Program-made: the position numbers and the translations under genes
Assembly (NCBI GenBank): GCA_002254605.1
Contig: NKPV01000009.1
Location: 1-36,246, forward strand
Source of the DNA: Armatimonadetes bacterium JP3_11
Lineage (GTDB): Bacteria > Armatimonadota > Fimbriimonadia > Fimbriimonadales > GBS-DC
DNA length: 36,246 bases
Reading direction: 5' to 3'
Shown: positions 8,888-17,134 of the stretch, piece by piece
Layout: each line of letters starts with the position of its first letter
Numbering within the stretch: position 1 is the stretch's first letter
Notes under the pieces: generated by a model
The model's input: only the letters and a program-made list of their open reading frames with translations
The model's database searches: none
What the model was told of the DNA's origin: nothing

Positions 8888-9777
8888 ACAATCCGGTTGC
8901 GCAGAACGCCAATCCCCTCCGCTTCCAGTTCGACCGTATCGCCCGGTTGGAGCCACGGGTAGGTTCCGTCGGGATATTCCAGTAAGCAGCCGCCGCCGAC
9001 TGTCCCGGAGCCAATCACATCGCCCACCTGCAGCCGTGTGTTGCGCGAAGCGTGGGCGATGATCTCCGCGAAAGTCCAATACATCTCCCCGGCGCTGGCG
9101 CGGGTGATTTCCTGCCCGTTGAGGCGCGCTGTGAGGCGCATATCCCAGCGACTGCCGTGGTCAGGGTCAGGGCTGCGCCAGCCGTCTAACTCGTCGGGCG
9201 TGACAACCCAGGGTCCGAGCGAGGTCGCGAAGTCTTTGCCTTTCGCGGGTCCTAGCCCGATGCTCATTTCACGCATTTGAATGTCGCGCGCGCTCCAGTC
9301 GTTCATCAGCGTGAAGCCTGCAATTGCCGACTCCGCCTCCTGCAGCGTGAAATCGCCCCCCTCGCACCCAATAATCACCGCCAGTTCCAGCTCAAAATCC
9401 AGTGCGTTCGTGTTTGGGGGTTTTCGCACGGGTTGGTCGTGCCCCACCAGGCATGCGGGGTTGGAAAAGTAGAAGGCGGGGAACTCGTACCATGCTTGTG
9501 GCGGTGCATCGTAGCCGCGTTTGCGCCGTGCGTTGCGCACATGGGCTTCGAACGCATAGAAGTCGCGCACGCTTGGTGGGATGAGAATGGGCGGGCAATA
9601 GAGCGCAGGTTCCATCGGCTCGCCGAGATGTGCCAGTCGCGCAACGCGCTCGGCTTCTGGAAGGCGCAGCCAGTCCAGAAAATCGCGGCAACCTTCGACG
9701 CGCCGCCACGCACCATCCCACCACACCGTAAGGCAAGGAGGTGCTTGGGGGGCTGCTTGCAGGGTCGCGAAGCGCAT
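8884..9777 (-). CDS. Fumarylacetoacetate hydrolase family protein
   Basis: The protein has 297 residues. Members of this family hydrolyse, hydrate or decarboxylate 2-oxo acids and acylpyruvates using a divalent metal. The metal-site pattern is visible: ALDFELELAVIIG supplies the two Glu ligands and FTLMNDWSARDIQ supplies the Asp. The C-terminal half has VGDVIGSGTVGGGCLLE and the GDTVELEAEGIG barrel end, both typical of the family. The exact substrate cannot be deduced; neighbours give no clear catabolic pathway. It starts two bases after greA with a GGAGA ribosome-binding site inside the greA end, so it depends on the rarA-greA side for transcription unless it has a promoter of its own that I did not see. 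Confidence 0.9.
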   Translation of the reverse strand: MRFATLQAAPQAPPCLTVWWDGAWRRVEGCRDFLDWLRLPEAERVARLAHLGEPMEPALYCPPILIPPSVRDFYAFEAHVRNARRKRGYDAPPQAWYEFPAFYFSNPACLVGHDQPVRKPPNTNALDFELELAVIIGCEGGDFTLQEAESAIAGFTLMNDWSARDIQMREMSIGLGPAKGKDFATSLGPWVVTPDELDGWRSPDPDHGSRWDMRLTARLNGQEITRASAGEMYWTFAEIIAHASRNTRLQVGDVIGSGTVGGGCLLEYPDGTYPWLQPGDTVELEAEGIGVLRNRIV

Positions 9778-9779
9778 CG

Positions 9780-10268
9780 CTACTTGCGAATCTCCAGAAT
9801 GCGGAATCGCGCGTCGCCTTTAGGCAGGTGAATAGTCACCTCGTCGCCCACTTTGTGTCCGATCAACGCGCTGGCGGTCGGGGCTTGGTACGAGAGTTTA
9901 TGATGCTCGGGATCGGCTTCCGTTGCGCCCACGATGCGGAACTCGCGCTGCTCTCCCGTATTCACATCCTCGATTTTCACATAGGAGCCGATGCCCACAT
10001 AGTCGGTGGGAACATCTTCCTTGCGCACGATGGTCGCACTCTGCAGGATTGCGCGGATTTCCTGAATGCGCGATTCGACATAGGCTTGTTCGTTCTTGAG
10101 GCTCTCCAGTTCGGTGTCTTCGGCGCTGAACTCGCCGTGTTCCTTGTGGGCGCGGAACGCCTCCGCGATTCGCATGCGTTCCACCGTTTGCAAGCGGCGC
10201 AGTTCTGCCTCCAAATGCTTGAAGCCTTCTTCCGTCAAATAGATTCGGTCGGGTTCAAAATGCGTCAT
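9780..10268 (-). CDS. greA: Transcription elongation factor GreA
   Basis: The 162-residue factor enters the RNA polymerase secondary channel and stimulates cleavage of backtracked RNA. The N-terminal half is the antiparallel coiled coil, beginning YLTEEGFKHLEAELRRL. Its tip, EHGEFSAEDTELES, corresponds to the usual GDLSENAEYDAA and keeps acidic residues for metal binding. The C-terminal FKBP-like domain includes VGIGSYVKIEDV and the typical ending SALIGHKVGDEVTIHLP. Length is normal. A strong AAGGAGG ribosome-binding site precedes the ATG. The 171 bases up to rarA contain a weak possible -10 (TATTAG on the minus strand, 10308-10313). Confidence 0.95.
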   Translation of the reverse strand: MTHFEPDRIYLTEEGFKHLEAELRRLQTVERMRIAEAFRAHKEHGEFSAEDTELESLKNEQAYVESRIQEIRAILQSATIVRKEDVPTDYVGIGSYVKIEDVNTGEQREFRIVGATEADPEHHKLSYQAPTASALIGHKVGDEVTIHLPKGDARFRILEIRK

Positions 10269-10439
10269 TGCAATGCCTCCTTGTCCAAGGACAGTCGTTT
10301 GGTATGGCTAATACGCAGATCGTTCCACAAAGGTTCCCCTGTGTGGTTGTTAAGAGTTCGAAGGCAAAGGCGTGATTCCTGCACAAGGGCACGATTCTGG
10401 TGCGCCATACGGCACGGTGCGAGTCGTGTGCCTGCGTTC

Positions 10440-11741
10440 TTATTTCGTTTCCTCGTGCCCGCGAATTCGGATCTTCGCCTCGGCGCCGTGTGGGGTTGGG
10501 AGGTAGTAGGGCACGCTCCATTCGCCTTCGGGCAGATACTGTTGTTCCACCCAGCCGCGCGGGTCGTCGTGGGGGTACTTGTAGCCTTCTGCGTAGCCCA
10601 GCGCGCGCATTCCAGAGTGGGGCGCGTTGCGTAGGTGCATTGGGATCGGTGGGAGCGGTTTGTTGCGCACATCGTCCATGGCGCGCTTGATTGCCCGATA
10701 ACTCGCGTTGCTTTTGGGCGAGCAGGCGAGGTAGGTGGTTAGGTGCCCCAAGATAATCTGCGCTTCGGGCATGCCGACGCGCTCCACTGCCTGTGCGCCT
10801 GCCGTTGCGAGGATGAGCGCGGTCGGGTTCGCGTTGCCGATATCCTCGCTGGCTAAGATGAGCAGGCGACGCACGATGAAGCGAGGGTCTTCGCCCGCCA
10901 CCAACATCCGCGCCAGATAGTGCAACGCCGCGTCGGGGTCGCTGCCCCGCACCGACTTGATGAACGCCGAAATCGTATCGTAGTGGGAGTCGCCCTGCTG
11001 GTCATAGCGCAGCATCGGTCTCTGGAGCAGTTGCTCGATGAGGGCAATTGGGATTGTTCCCCCGTCAGGCGTCTGCAGGGCGGCGGTCTCTAACACATTC
11101 AGCGCGAGGCGTGCGTCGCCGTTCGCGCAACGGATGAGGTGCTGCAGCGCATCGGGTTCTATACTCAAGTCGCGTCCGCCCAGCCCACGCTCGGCATCTT
11201 GGAGGGCACGCTCAATGAGCAGGCGCAGTTCGTCTTCCGAGAGCGGCTGCAAGGTCAACACGCGCGCCCGCGAAAGCAGAGCGTTGCTCAGTATTAGGAA
11301 CGGGTTCTCGGTCGTCGCACCCACGAGGGTGAAGGTGCCGTCCTCCAAATAGCCCAGCAGCGAGTCTTGTTGCGTGCGGGTGAAGTGGTGGATTTCGTCC
11401 AGCAACAGGAGGGTAGACTGCCCTGTGGTGTGGAGGCGTTGACGGGCGCGCTCGGCGACTTTCCGAATCTCGGCGACGCCGATGGAGACCGCACTGTGCG
11501 ATTCCACATAGGCGTTGGCGTAGTGGGCGATGAGATGGGCAAGGCTCGTTTTACCGCAGCCCGGCGGCGCCCAGAGAATCACCGACCCCAGCGCGCCCTG
11601 TTCGATAGCGCGGCGCAGGGGCATACCTTCCGCCAGGATGTGTCGCTGCCCCACATACTCGTCTAAGGTACGCGGGCGCATGCGCGTCGCAAGCGGCAAA
11701 TGCGCCGGTGATCCTTCGCTGACGAACAGATTGGATTGCAT
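10440..11741 (-). CDS. rarA: Replication-associated recombination protein A (AAA+ ATPase)
   Basis: This 433-residue RarA/MgsA/WRNIP1-family ATPase acts at stalled replication forks and binds single-stranded DNA ends. The start is ATG 11741, giving MQSNLFVSEG. The longer frame upstream of it is unlikely because a -10 (TATCCT, minus strand 11749-11754) lies just 7 bases before this ATG. Walker A is APPGCGKTS, Walker B LLLDEIHHF, and sensor 1 is in LVGATTENPFL. The typical family C-terminal region follows with HYDTISAFIKSVRGSDPDAALHY (shown in parts: HYDTISAF, SVRGSDPDA), LASEDIGNA and the tetramerisation tail. Length is normal. No ribosome-binding site is seen, so the mRNA is probably leaderless. 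Confidence 0.94.
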   Translation of the reverse strand: MQSNLFVSEGSPAHLPLATRMRPRTLDEYVGQRHILAEGMPLRRAIEQGALGSVILWAPPGCGKTSLAHLIAHYANAYVESHSAVSIGVAEIRKVAERARQRLHTTGQSTLLLLDEIHHFTRTQQDSLLGYLEDGTFTLVGATTENPFLILSNALLSRARVLTLQPLSEDELRLLIERALQDAERGLGGRDLSIEPDALQHLIRCANGDARLALNVLETAALQTPDGGTIPIALIEQLLQRPMLRYDQQGDSHYDTISAFIKSVRGSDPDAALHYLARMLVAGEDPRFIVRRLLILASEDIGNANPTALILATAGAQAVERVGMPEAQIILGHLTTYLACSPKSNASYRAIKRAMDDVRNKPLPPIPMHLRNAPHSGMRALGYAEGYKYPHDDPRGWVEQQYLPEGEWSVPYYLPTPHGAEAKIRIRGHEETK

Positions 11742-11748
11742 ATGAATT

Positions 11749-11754
11749 AGGATA
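11749..11754 (-). promoter_or_regulatory. -10 element of rarA (TATCCT)
   Basis: On the minus strand GGTATCCT ends 7 bases before the rarA ATG, as in psuG. It fixes the start at 11741. Confidence 0.45.
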
Positions 11755-11881
11755 CCAACTGCGGCGTGTATCGACGCCCTTAGGACCGACCACTGCGCCG
11801 CGACCTGCCGAAATGGGGCGATGGTACAACTGAGCGATGCTTCCGCTTGGGCAAGTTGGGCGTGGGTACGGCAAAATGTGC

Positions 11882-11887
11882 TATAAT
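11882..11887 (+). promoter_or_regulatory. -10 element of the penta-haem cytochrome gene (TATAAT)
   Basis: A perfect TATAAT, 21 bases before the ATG, followed by a GGAGGCG ribosome-binding site. The leader would be about 14 bases. Confidence 0.6.
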
Positions 11888-11908
11888 ACTCACGGAGGCG
11901 AACCATCG

Positions 11909-13750
11909 ATGAAGAAATGGAGACGAGCAGGTATGGTGGGGTTGTATTGCATCCCTGTTGCAGTTCTAATGGCGTTGGGCGGCGGGGACTTTCACCTTCC
12001 AGGATCTCAACCAAATCCGGGAGGCTATCATTTTCAATCTGCGGAGTTATGCTCTTATTGTCATGGCAATAGCCAGTATGCCTATAATCCCGACACGGGC
12101 GAGGGGCCTGATCCGAATTTCACAAGCGAACACGAAATGCATTTCCAGTGGATGGGTGGGATGATGGCGCAGGCGGCGCGTGATCCTGTGTTTCGCGCCG
12201 CCCTTACGATTGCCGAGCAAGATGCGCCAGGGATTGGGCAGTTCTGCTGGCGCTGCCACTCGCCCAGCGCATGGCTGGAAGGACGCTCCGTTCCTTATGA
12301 CGGCTCGAACTTCGAACACGACGATTTGCACGGTGTCCAGTGCGACAACTGCCATCGCATGGTAGACCCTCGAAGCGAGGAGGGGCAGCAACTCTCCGAC
12401 ATGCCCGTGCCCGGGATCGGGAACGGCATGTATGTGATTAGCCCCGAACCAGCAAAGCGCGGTCCGCGCGAGGACTCGCTGGCGAACCACGAGTGGCGCT
12501 ATTCCCCCTTCCACAAGAGCAGCAGTCTGTGCGGTGTGTGTCATGATGTAAGCAATCCCTTGCTGGCGCAAGACCCACGCACCCAAGCGCCGCACGAATA
12601 TTTCCCCATCGACCGCATCTATAGCGAGTGGAAACTGAGCGACTTTGCCCGACGGGGCATCGAGTGCCAAACCTGCCATATGCCGCCTATCCCAGGGAAG
12701 GCAGCAAGCTTCGAATTCCTCCCCGTGCACCCAGACTTAGCGCAGCACTGGTTCCTTGGGGGCAACTATTGGGTTCCGCAAATCCTGCCGATGTTCTGGA
12801 ACTATGACGAGCGTGCGTTAGACGCGTTGATTGCAGGGCGGAACCGTACGATCGACTTTTTACGCACTGCTGCTAAGTTGAATATAATCGAGTATCCCAA
12901 AGCGGGCAACCCCATCGTGTTCCGCGTGTACAACCGTACGGGGCATAAGTTTCCCAGCGGCGACCCTGAATCGCGCCGCGCGTGGCTCCATGTGGAGTTC
13001 ATCGACCGCAACGGCAATGTGATTGCCGAGTCGGGACGCTATGACTTCAACACGGCAACCCTCGTCGAAGATCCGCAGGCGAAGGTCTATCGCGTGAAGC
13101 TGGCGGAGAACGGTACGCCCACTTTCCACATGATACGCGCGAACCAAGTGATAAGCGACAACCGTATCCCGCCGCAGGGGTTCCGCCGCAGCCGATTCCA
13201 GCAGTTCAACATCGCGCCTGTAGGGGCGAACTATCGCGACGGGCAGTTCTGGGATGATACGGCGTACAATCTGCCTCCTGGCACGGTCAAAGTGCGCGCG
13301 ACGCTCTACTTCCAAGTGATGACGCGCGAATATGTGGAGTTTCTACGCGATGCGAACACCACTGATAACTGGGGGCAGCAGCTCTATCAGGCGTGGTTAG
13401 CCAGCGATAAGGCGCCGCCAATTGCCATCGCGACCGCCGTCTACCCGCCCGATAAGAATCGCCCCACGCGCCCGATGAATCTGCAAGGGCAGTCGCCGTC
13501 GTCGTTCCGTGCCGTGTTACGCTGGAACGCCTCCACCGACGACGATAAGGTGGTCTACTACGAAATCTGGCGACGCGCGCCGCACGAGAGTAAGTTCCGC
13601 CGAATCGGCACCACCTTCGCCGCGGAAACCACCTATACCGACGCAGGGCTGCACCCCGACACCCCCTACCAGTACTATGTGCGTGCGGTGGACGCCAGTG
13701 GGAACGCCTCGCAGGCGAGCAATACCGTCACCGTGCGGACGCAGCCCTAA
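11909..13750 (+). CDS. Secreted penta-haem cytochrome c with C-terminal fibronectin type III domain
   Basis: The 613-residue protein has an N-terminal signal (basic MKKWRR, then a hydrophobic run to about residue 25). Five CxxCH haem c sites follow: CSYCH at 48, CWRCH at 113, CDNCH at 145, CGVCH at 208 and CQTCH at 253. Residues 300-500 form a beta-rich, haem-free region. About 525-613 is an FN3 domain (LRWNASTDDDKVVYYEIWRR, YQYYVRAVDASGN). The haem region resembles the cytochrome c554/hydroxylamine-oxidoreductase-like multihaem superfamily, but no enzymatic signature can be assigned. It probably transfers electrons outside the cytoplasmic membrane, with FN3 mediating surface or protein contact. 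ATG 11909 is chosen for its GGAGGCG ribosome-binding site and the TATAAT at 11882. It stands alone, divergent from rarA. Confidence 0.9.
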   Translation: MKKWRRAGMVGLYCIPVAVLMALGGGDFHLPGSQPNPGGYHFQSAELCSYCHGNSQYAYNPDTGEGPDPNFTSEHEMHFQWMGGMMAQAARDPVFRAALTIAEQDAPGIGQFCWRCHSPSAWLEGRSVPYDGSNFEHDDLHGVQCDNCHRMVDPRSEEGQQLSDMPVPGIGNGMYVISPEPAKRGPREDSLANHEWRYSPFHKSSSLCGVCHDVSNPLLAQDPRTQAPHEYFPIDRIYSEWKLSDFARRGIECQTCHMPPIPGKAASFEFLPVHPDLAQHWFLGGNYWVPQILPMFWNYDERALDALIAGRNRTIDFLRTAAKLNIIEYPKAGNPIVFRVYNRTGHKFPSGDPESRRAWLHVEFIDRNGNVIAESGRYDFNTATLVEDPQAKVYRVKLAENGTPTFHMIRANQVISDNRIPPQGFRRSRFQQFNIAPVGANYRDGQFWDDTAYNLPPGTVKVRATLYFQVMTREYVEFLRDANTTDNWGQQLYQAWLASDKAPPIAIATAVYPPDKNRPTRPMNLQGQSPSSFRAVLRWNASTDDDKVVYYEIWRRAPHESKFRRIGTTFAAETTYTDAGLHPDTPYQYYVRAVDASGNASQASNTVTVRTQP

Positions 13751-13771
13751 TAGCGCGTAGTCTTTCCAAAA

Positions 13772-13791
13772 TCCCCCCTACTCTGGGGGGA
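13772..13791 (+). terminator. Hairpin after the cytochrome gene
   Basis: TCCCCCC and GGGGGGA pair around a TACTCT loop, 21 bases past the cytochrome stop. There is no U-run after it, so it is only a possible terminator, placed to insulate the tRNA promoter. Confidence 0.4.
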
Positions 13792-13814
13792 CGCGAAGGT
13801 GCGCGCTCCTAAGG

Positions 13815-13820
13815 TATAAT
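13815..13820 (+). promoter_or_regulatory. -10 element of tRNA-Leu (TATAAT)
   Basis: AGGTATAATT lies 9 bases before the mature tRNA 5' end. Because a tRNA has no start codon, this site confirms that the GGTATAAT motif is a transcriptional rather than translational signal. Confidence 0.7.
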
Positions 13821-13829
13821 TTCGCGTCA

Positions 13830-13913
13830 GCCCAGGTGGCGGAACGGTAGACGCGGGGGACTTAAAATCCTCTGGGGCAACCCGTGCGGGTTCGAATCCC
13901 GCCCTGGGCACCA
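13830..13913 (+). tRNA. tRNA-Leu (anticodon UAA), CCA encoded
   Basis: The acceptor strands GCCCAGG (13830) and CCTGGGC (13903-13909) pair fully, followed by discriminator A and an encoded CCA. The D arm (GGCGGAACGGTAGAC), an anticodon stem GGGGA/TCCTC around CTTAAAA (anticodon TAA), a long variable arm (GGGGCAACCC) and a T arm GCGGG-TTCGAAT-CCCGC are present. The long variable arm marks a class II tRNA, here leucine. A TATAAT at 13815-13820 lies 9 bases upstream as promoter. A recombinase remnant follows directly downstream. Confidence 0.97.
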
Positions 13914-13989
13914 GCGGAACCTGCGGTATTCGCCTTCGCAAACATACACAATAGATTGCGTTCCACCCACCCCTGCGAAGGAGCCTCTG

Positions 13990-14321
13990 ATGCAACACAG
14001 GGGATTTTTGCAAGTGGTTCCCACACGACAGAACCCACTGATGGAGATTCTGGAGCTGTCGCTGATTCCTACGAACCCGATGGCGCGCGTTCCGCGCCCG
14101 AACGCACCTGTGGAGCCGACACCTTCTTGAACAAAGAAGAGATTCAAACGCTGCTCGCGGCGACCGAAGGGAAAGATTGGCTCCAGCTGGTACGAGTTGT
14201 CCGAGTTTCGCAATTACCTTGCTGATTCGGCAGGAATCTCTATAGGCGTGGCGTCTATAAGAAACGCTTACCCTTTCACGGCAAGGGCAGGCGAGTGCTA
14301 CCGCAGTGGCGGCTGCAGTAG
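13990..14321 (+). pseudogene. Remnant of a tyrosine recombinase (integrase)
   Basis: This 332-base stretch has no intact gene, but its conceptual translation in two frames resembles the middle of a phage-type integrase. The first frame (13990-14130) ends with LSLIPTNPMARVPRPNAPVE, matching the linker between the core-binding and catalytic domains (typically ...GLIPTNPA..V..P). The next frame (from about 14124) continues with FLNKEEIQTLLAATEGKDW, matching the LTPEEv..LL opening of the catalytic domain. It is interrupted by TGA at 14223 and resumes in the same frame with LPFHGKGRRVLP, like the TGKGrKeRvvP strand. No Arg-His-Arg-Tyr set is recoverable. The position just after a tRNA 3' end is the classic attachment site. 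The remaining bases of 13914-14389 hold nothing else I can recognise. Confidence 0.5.
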
Positions 14322-14389
14322 CGTGGAGATGATCCCCACAAAGCCCCCATGCAAGTTGTGGCTGCCGTCGACTGCGGCTGCGCAACAGC

Positions 14390-15670
14390 TCAGAGCGTAT
14401 GCACAGGGAAGCGTGCGGTCAGTTCGCGCACTTGTTGGCGCACAGCGTTGAGGGCGTTCTCGTCTTGATAATGGCGCAACGCTTCGGCGATGAGATGCGC
14501 AATGACGGGCATCTCCGCTTCACGCATACCGCGCGTCGTGACGGCGGGCGTGCCCACGCGCAGACCGCTCGTCACGAACGGCTTCTGCGTGTCGTAAGGA
14601 ATCATGTTTTTGTTCGTGGTGATATGCACGCTGTCCAAGACTTGCTGCGCCAGCTTCCCCGTAACGCCAAGCGGCGTGAGGTCGATCAAAATCTTGTGGC
14701 TGTCGGTGCCGCCCGCGACGAGTCGGAATCCCTCCTCTTGTAATGCGCGGGCGAGGGCGCGCGCGTTTGCTTTCACCTGACGCTGGTATATCTTGAACTC
14801 GGGCTGCAACGCCTCGTGGAAGCAGACCGCTTTGCCGGCGATTTGGTGCATCAGCGGTCCGCCCTGCAGCCCCGGAAACACGATTTTGTCAACTTGCTGG
14901 GCGTACTCTTGCTTGCACAGGATAAGCCCGCCGCGCGGTCCACGCAGCGTCTTGTGGGTCGTGGTGGTCACAAAATCGGCGTAAGGCACGGGCGAGGGAT
15001 ATTCCCCCGCTGCGATGAGTCCCGCATAGTGCGCAATATCTGCCATCAGGTACGCGCCCACCTCGTCGGCGATGGCGCGCATCGTTGCCCAGTCGATTTC
15101 GCGCGGGTAGACCGTCGCGCCTCCCACGATGAGCTTGGGGCGATGTTGACGCGCTAAGTCGCGCAGCTGGTCGTAGTCGATGAGCTCTGTGTCGCGCCGC
15201 ACACCGTAATGGACTACCTTGTAGAGCATGCCCGAAAAGTTCACGGGACTGCCGTGGGTCAGGTGCCCGCCCTGAGCGAGGTCGAGCGCCATCATCGTGT
15301 CGCCGGGCTGCAGCACGGCGAAATAGACCGCCATGTTCGCGTTGGCGCCGGAATGGGGCTGAACATTCGCATGCGCTGCGCCGAATAAGCGCTTCGCGCG
15401 CTCGATGGCGAGGTTCTCTACTGCATCGTAATACTCGCAACCGCCATAGTAGCGCTTGCCTGGATAGCCCTCGGCGTATTTGTCGGTCATCACGGAGCCG
15501 ACGGCTTCCCGCACCGCGCGGCTGGTAATATTCTCGGAGGCGATGAGCTCCAGATTCTGTTCCTGACGCTCGGTCTCTTTTTGGATGAGGGCGTAGATTT
15601 CGGGGTCTACTTCTGCCAAACTTGCCGTCCGCTGTCGGCGCACGAGGTCAGTGTAGTCGATTACGCTCAT
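14390..15670 (-). CDS. glyA: Serine hydroxymethyltransferase
   Basis: The 426-residue PLP enzyme interconverts Ser and Gly with tetrahydrofolate, the main source of one-carbon units. Hallmarks are the N-terminal [49 protein letters not shown], the GHLTHG loop, and the PLP lysine in [13 protein letters not shown]. The length and ending are normal. Its start is supported by a GAGGAG ribosome-binding site (minus strand 15681-15686) and a TACAAT -10 at 15692-15697. It is divergent from the amine oxidase gene. Together with folB and purH, which lie elsewhere in the window, it belongs to folate and one-carbon metabolism. Confidence 0.97.
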   Translation of the reverse strand: MSVIDYTDLVRRQRTASLAEVDPEIYALIQKETERQEQNLELIASENITSRAVREAVGSVMTDKYAEGYPGKRYYGGCEYYDAVENLAIERAKRLFGAAHANVQPHSGANANMAVYFAVLQPGDTMMALDLAQGGHLTHGSPVNFSGMLYKVVHYGVRRDTELIDYDQLRDLARQHRPKLIVGGATVYPREIDWATMRAIADEVGAYLMADIAHYAGLIAAGEYPSPVPYADFVTTTTHKTLRGPRGGLILCKQEYAQQVDKIVFPGLQGGPLMHQIAGKAVCFHEALQPEFKIYQRQVKANARALARALQEEGFRLVAGGTDSHKILIDLTPLGVTGKLAQQVLDSVHITTNKNMIPYDTQKPFVTSGLRVGTPAVTTRGMREAEMPVIAHLIAEALRHYQDENALNAVRQQVRELTARFPVHTL

Positions 15671-15691
15671 GGTTGTTCGCTCCTCGTGGAG

Positions 15692-15697
15692 ATTGTA
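15692..15697 (-). promoter_or_regulatory. -10 element of glyA (TACAAT)
   Basis: On the minus strand AGGTACAAT lies 21 bases before the glyA ATG, with GAGGAG between them. Confidence 0.6.
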
Positions 15698-15710
15698 CCT
15701 TATGAGCGGG

Positions 15711-15716
15711 TATCAT
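15711..15716 (+). promoter_or_regulatory. Possible -10 element of the amine oxidase gene (TATCAT)
   Basis: GGTATCAT, 24 bases before ATG 15741. Only 13 bases separate it from the divergent glyA -10, so the two promoters face apart within one short region. Confidence 0.4.
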
Positions 15717-15740
15717 GGTGATGTTAATCTGGGTGAGACT

Positions 15741-17069
15741 ATGGATGATTGTCCTAACCAGCGCTATGACTGTGTTGTGATTGGGGCTGGTCTGGCTGGG
15801 CTGTATGCGGCTTATCTTCTTCGTGAGTCGTTCTACTCTGTGTGTCTTGTGGAGGCGCGTGGGCGTGTAGGTGGGCGCGTCTGCACATGGCGCGACGGAC
15901 TGGACGCGCAGCATGCCGAGCTGGGTCCCGAGTTTATCGATTCCAATCACACACGCGTTCTCGGTTTAGCGAAGCAGTTCGACTTGCGCATTTCGACCCG
16001 TCCCGACTTCTGGGGGGTGTCTCCCACGCCGCCCAACCCGCGTGCAGCCTATAAGGCTTGGCGACGCTTCTGGGACGCTGTCTATGAACACGCTCGTCAT
16101 ATCCCAGAACCCGCCTGCCCGTGGCAAGTCCCCGAAACACTACAACCTCTGGATCGGGTCAGCATGTACGAATGGGCGCTGCGGCAGGGCGTGTGGCAGT
16201 CAGGCGAGTGGTTCCTTAGACGCTACACGCGCAACATGGAGGCGACCGAACCTGAGAATGTGTCGTTTCTGAGTGTGGCAGCGCAAGAGGCGTTCTACGG
16301 CGAAGGGGTCGACGCGGGCATCTATCGCCTTGTCGACGGCGCGGAAACCCTGCCCGAAGCGTTAGCCCACGCCTTCACCGCCCAGGGCGGCGACCTGCTG
16401 CTGGAAGCGCCTGTGCAGGCAATCGAGCAGACAGAAGACGCCGTGCGCATCCACGCCATGCACGCGGGTAAACCGTGCACCCTCGAGGCGCGCTACGCGA
16501 TTGTTGCATTGCCGTTTCCTGTACTGACTCAACTGGAATGGACGCCGCCGCTCTCTCCCCAGCGACGCGACGCGCTCGCGCTGGCGGGAAAGGGCGCGGT
16601 GGTGCGCACGCTTATTCAGTTCCGCACACGGTTCTGGCGCAAGCAGTCGCCACGCGCTTACCCCAACCAACCGGAAATCAGCGCCCTCTGGGAGGAGACC
16701 GACCTGCAAGCAGGCGGTATGGGGATCCTCTCGTTTTGGGTGGGGGGCGAGCCTGCCCTGCGCTGGGGCAGCCTTACACCCCATGAGCGCATTGACCTTT
16801 GCCTACAGACCTTAGAGACGATGTATCCGCGCTGTCGTGAGGAAGTGCTGACGGCGTACAGTTACGACTGGCAAGCGGATCCGCATGCCCAGCATGCCTA
16901 TATCTACCACGCGCCGGGCTACCTCACGAGAGCATTGCCCCTGCTGCGCCAACCCGAGGGGCGTATCGCATTCGCGGGCGACTATCTGAGCATGTTCGTG
17001 GGCTATATGGAAGGCGCGCTGGAATCGGGCGAATCGGCGGCGCGGTGGGCAAGGGCAAGACTTGGCTGA
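15741..17069 (+). CDS. Flavin-containing amine oxidase (FAD-dependent)
   Basis: The 442-residue protein has the N-terminal dinucleotide-binding fold CVVIGAGLAGLYAAYLL and the following EARGRVGGRV arginine motif, typical of the monoamine oxidase/polyamine oxidase/phytoene desaturase superfamily. The C-terminal FAD contact is GRIAFAGDYLSMFVGYMEGALESGESAA (quoted in parts: GRIAFAGDYLS, GYMEGALESG). It likely oxidises a primary or secondary amine to an imine with release of H2O2; the amine is unknown. ATG 15741 is chosen because it leads directly into the FAD motif and follows a TATCAT element at 15711; the ATG at 15702 would lie upstream of that promoter. There is no signal peptide, so it is cytoplasmic. 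It is divergent from glyA and has no clear partner. Confidence 0.9.
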   Translation: MDDCPNQRYDCVVIGAGLAGLYAAYLLRESFYSVCLVEARGRVGGRVCTWRDGLDAQHAELGPEFIDSNHTRVLGLAKQFDLRISTRPDFWGVSPTPPNPRAAYKAWRRFWDAVYEHARHIPEPACPWQVPETLQPLDRVSMYEWALRQGVWQSGEWFLRRYTRNMEATEPENVSFLSVAAQEAFYGEGVDAGIYRLVDGAETLPEALAHAFTAQGGDLLLEAPVQAIEQTEDAVRIHAMHAGKPCTLEARYAIVALPFPVLTQLEWTPPLSPQRRDALALAGKGAVVRTLIQFRTRFWRKQSPRAYPNQPEISALWEETDLQAGGMGILSFWVGGEPALRWGSLTPHERIDLCLQTLETMYPRCREEVLTAYSYDWQADPHAQHAYIYHAPGYLTRALPLLRQPEGRIAFAGDYLSMFVGYMEGALESGESAARWARARLG

Positions 17070-17122
17070 AATCCGCAGTCCGCTTCCCAACTTGAGCACC
17101 GCGACAGACTGGAGCCGTACAG

Positions 17123-17128
17123 TATAAT
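17123..17128 (+). promoter_or_regulatory. -10 element of the SGNH hydrolase gene (TATAAT)
   Basis: A perfect TATAAT ending 6 bases before the ATG, with no ribosome-binding site. This is the clearest leaderless candidate. Confidence 0.65.
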
Positions 17129-17134
17129 AACGCT

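Noticed and set aside
13827-14213. Minus-strand open frame across the tRNA with a CPGRDSNPHGLP-type sequence
   Set aside because: This is the well-known false protein produced by reading the antisense of a tRNA-Leu gene; it has no ribosome-binding site and covers the tRNA and integrase remnant.
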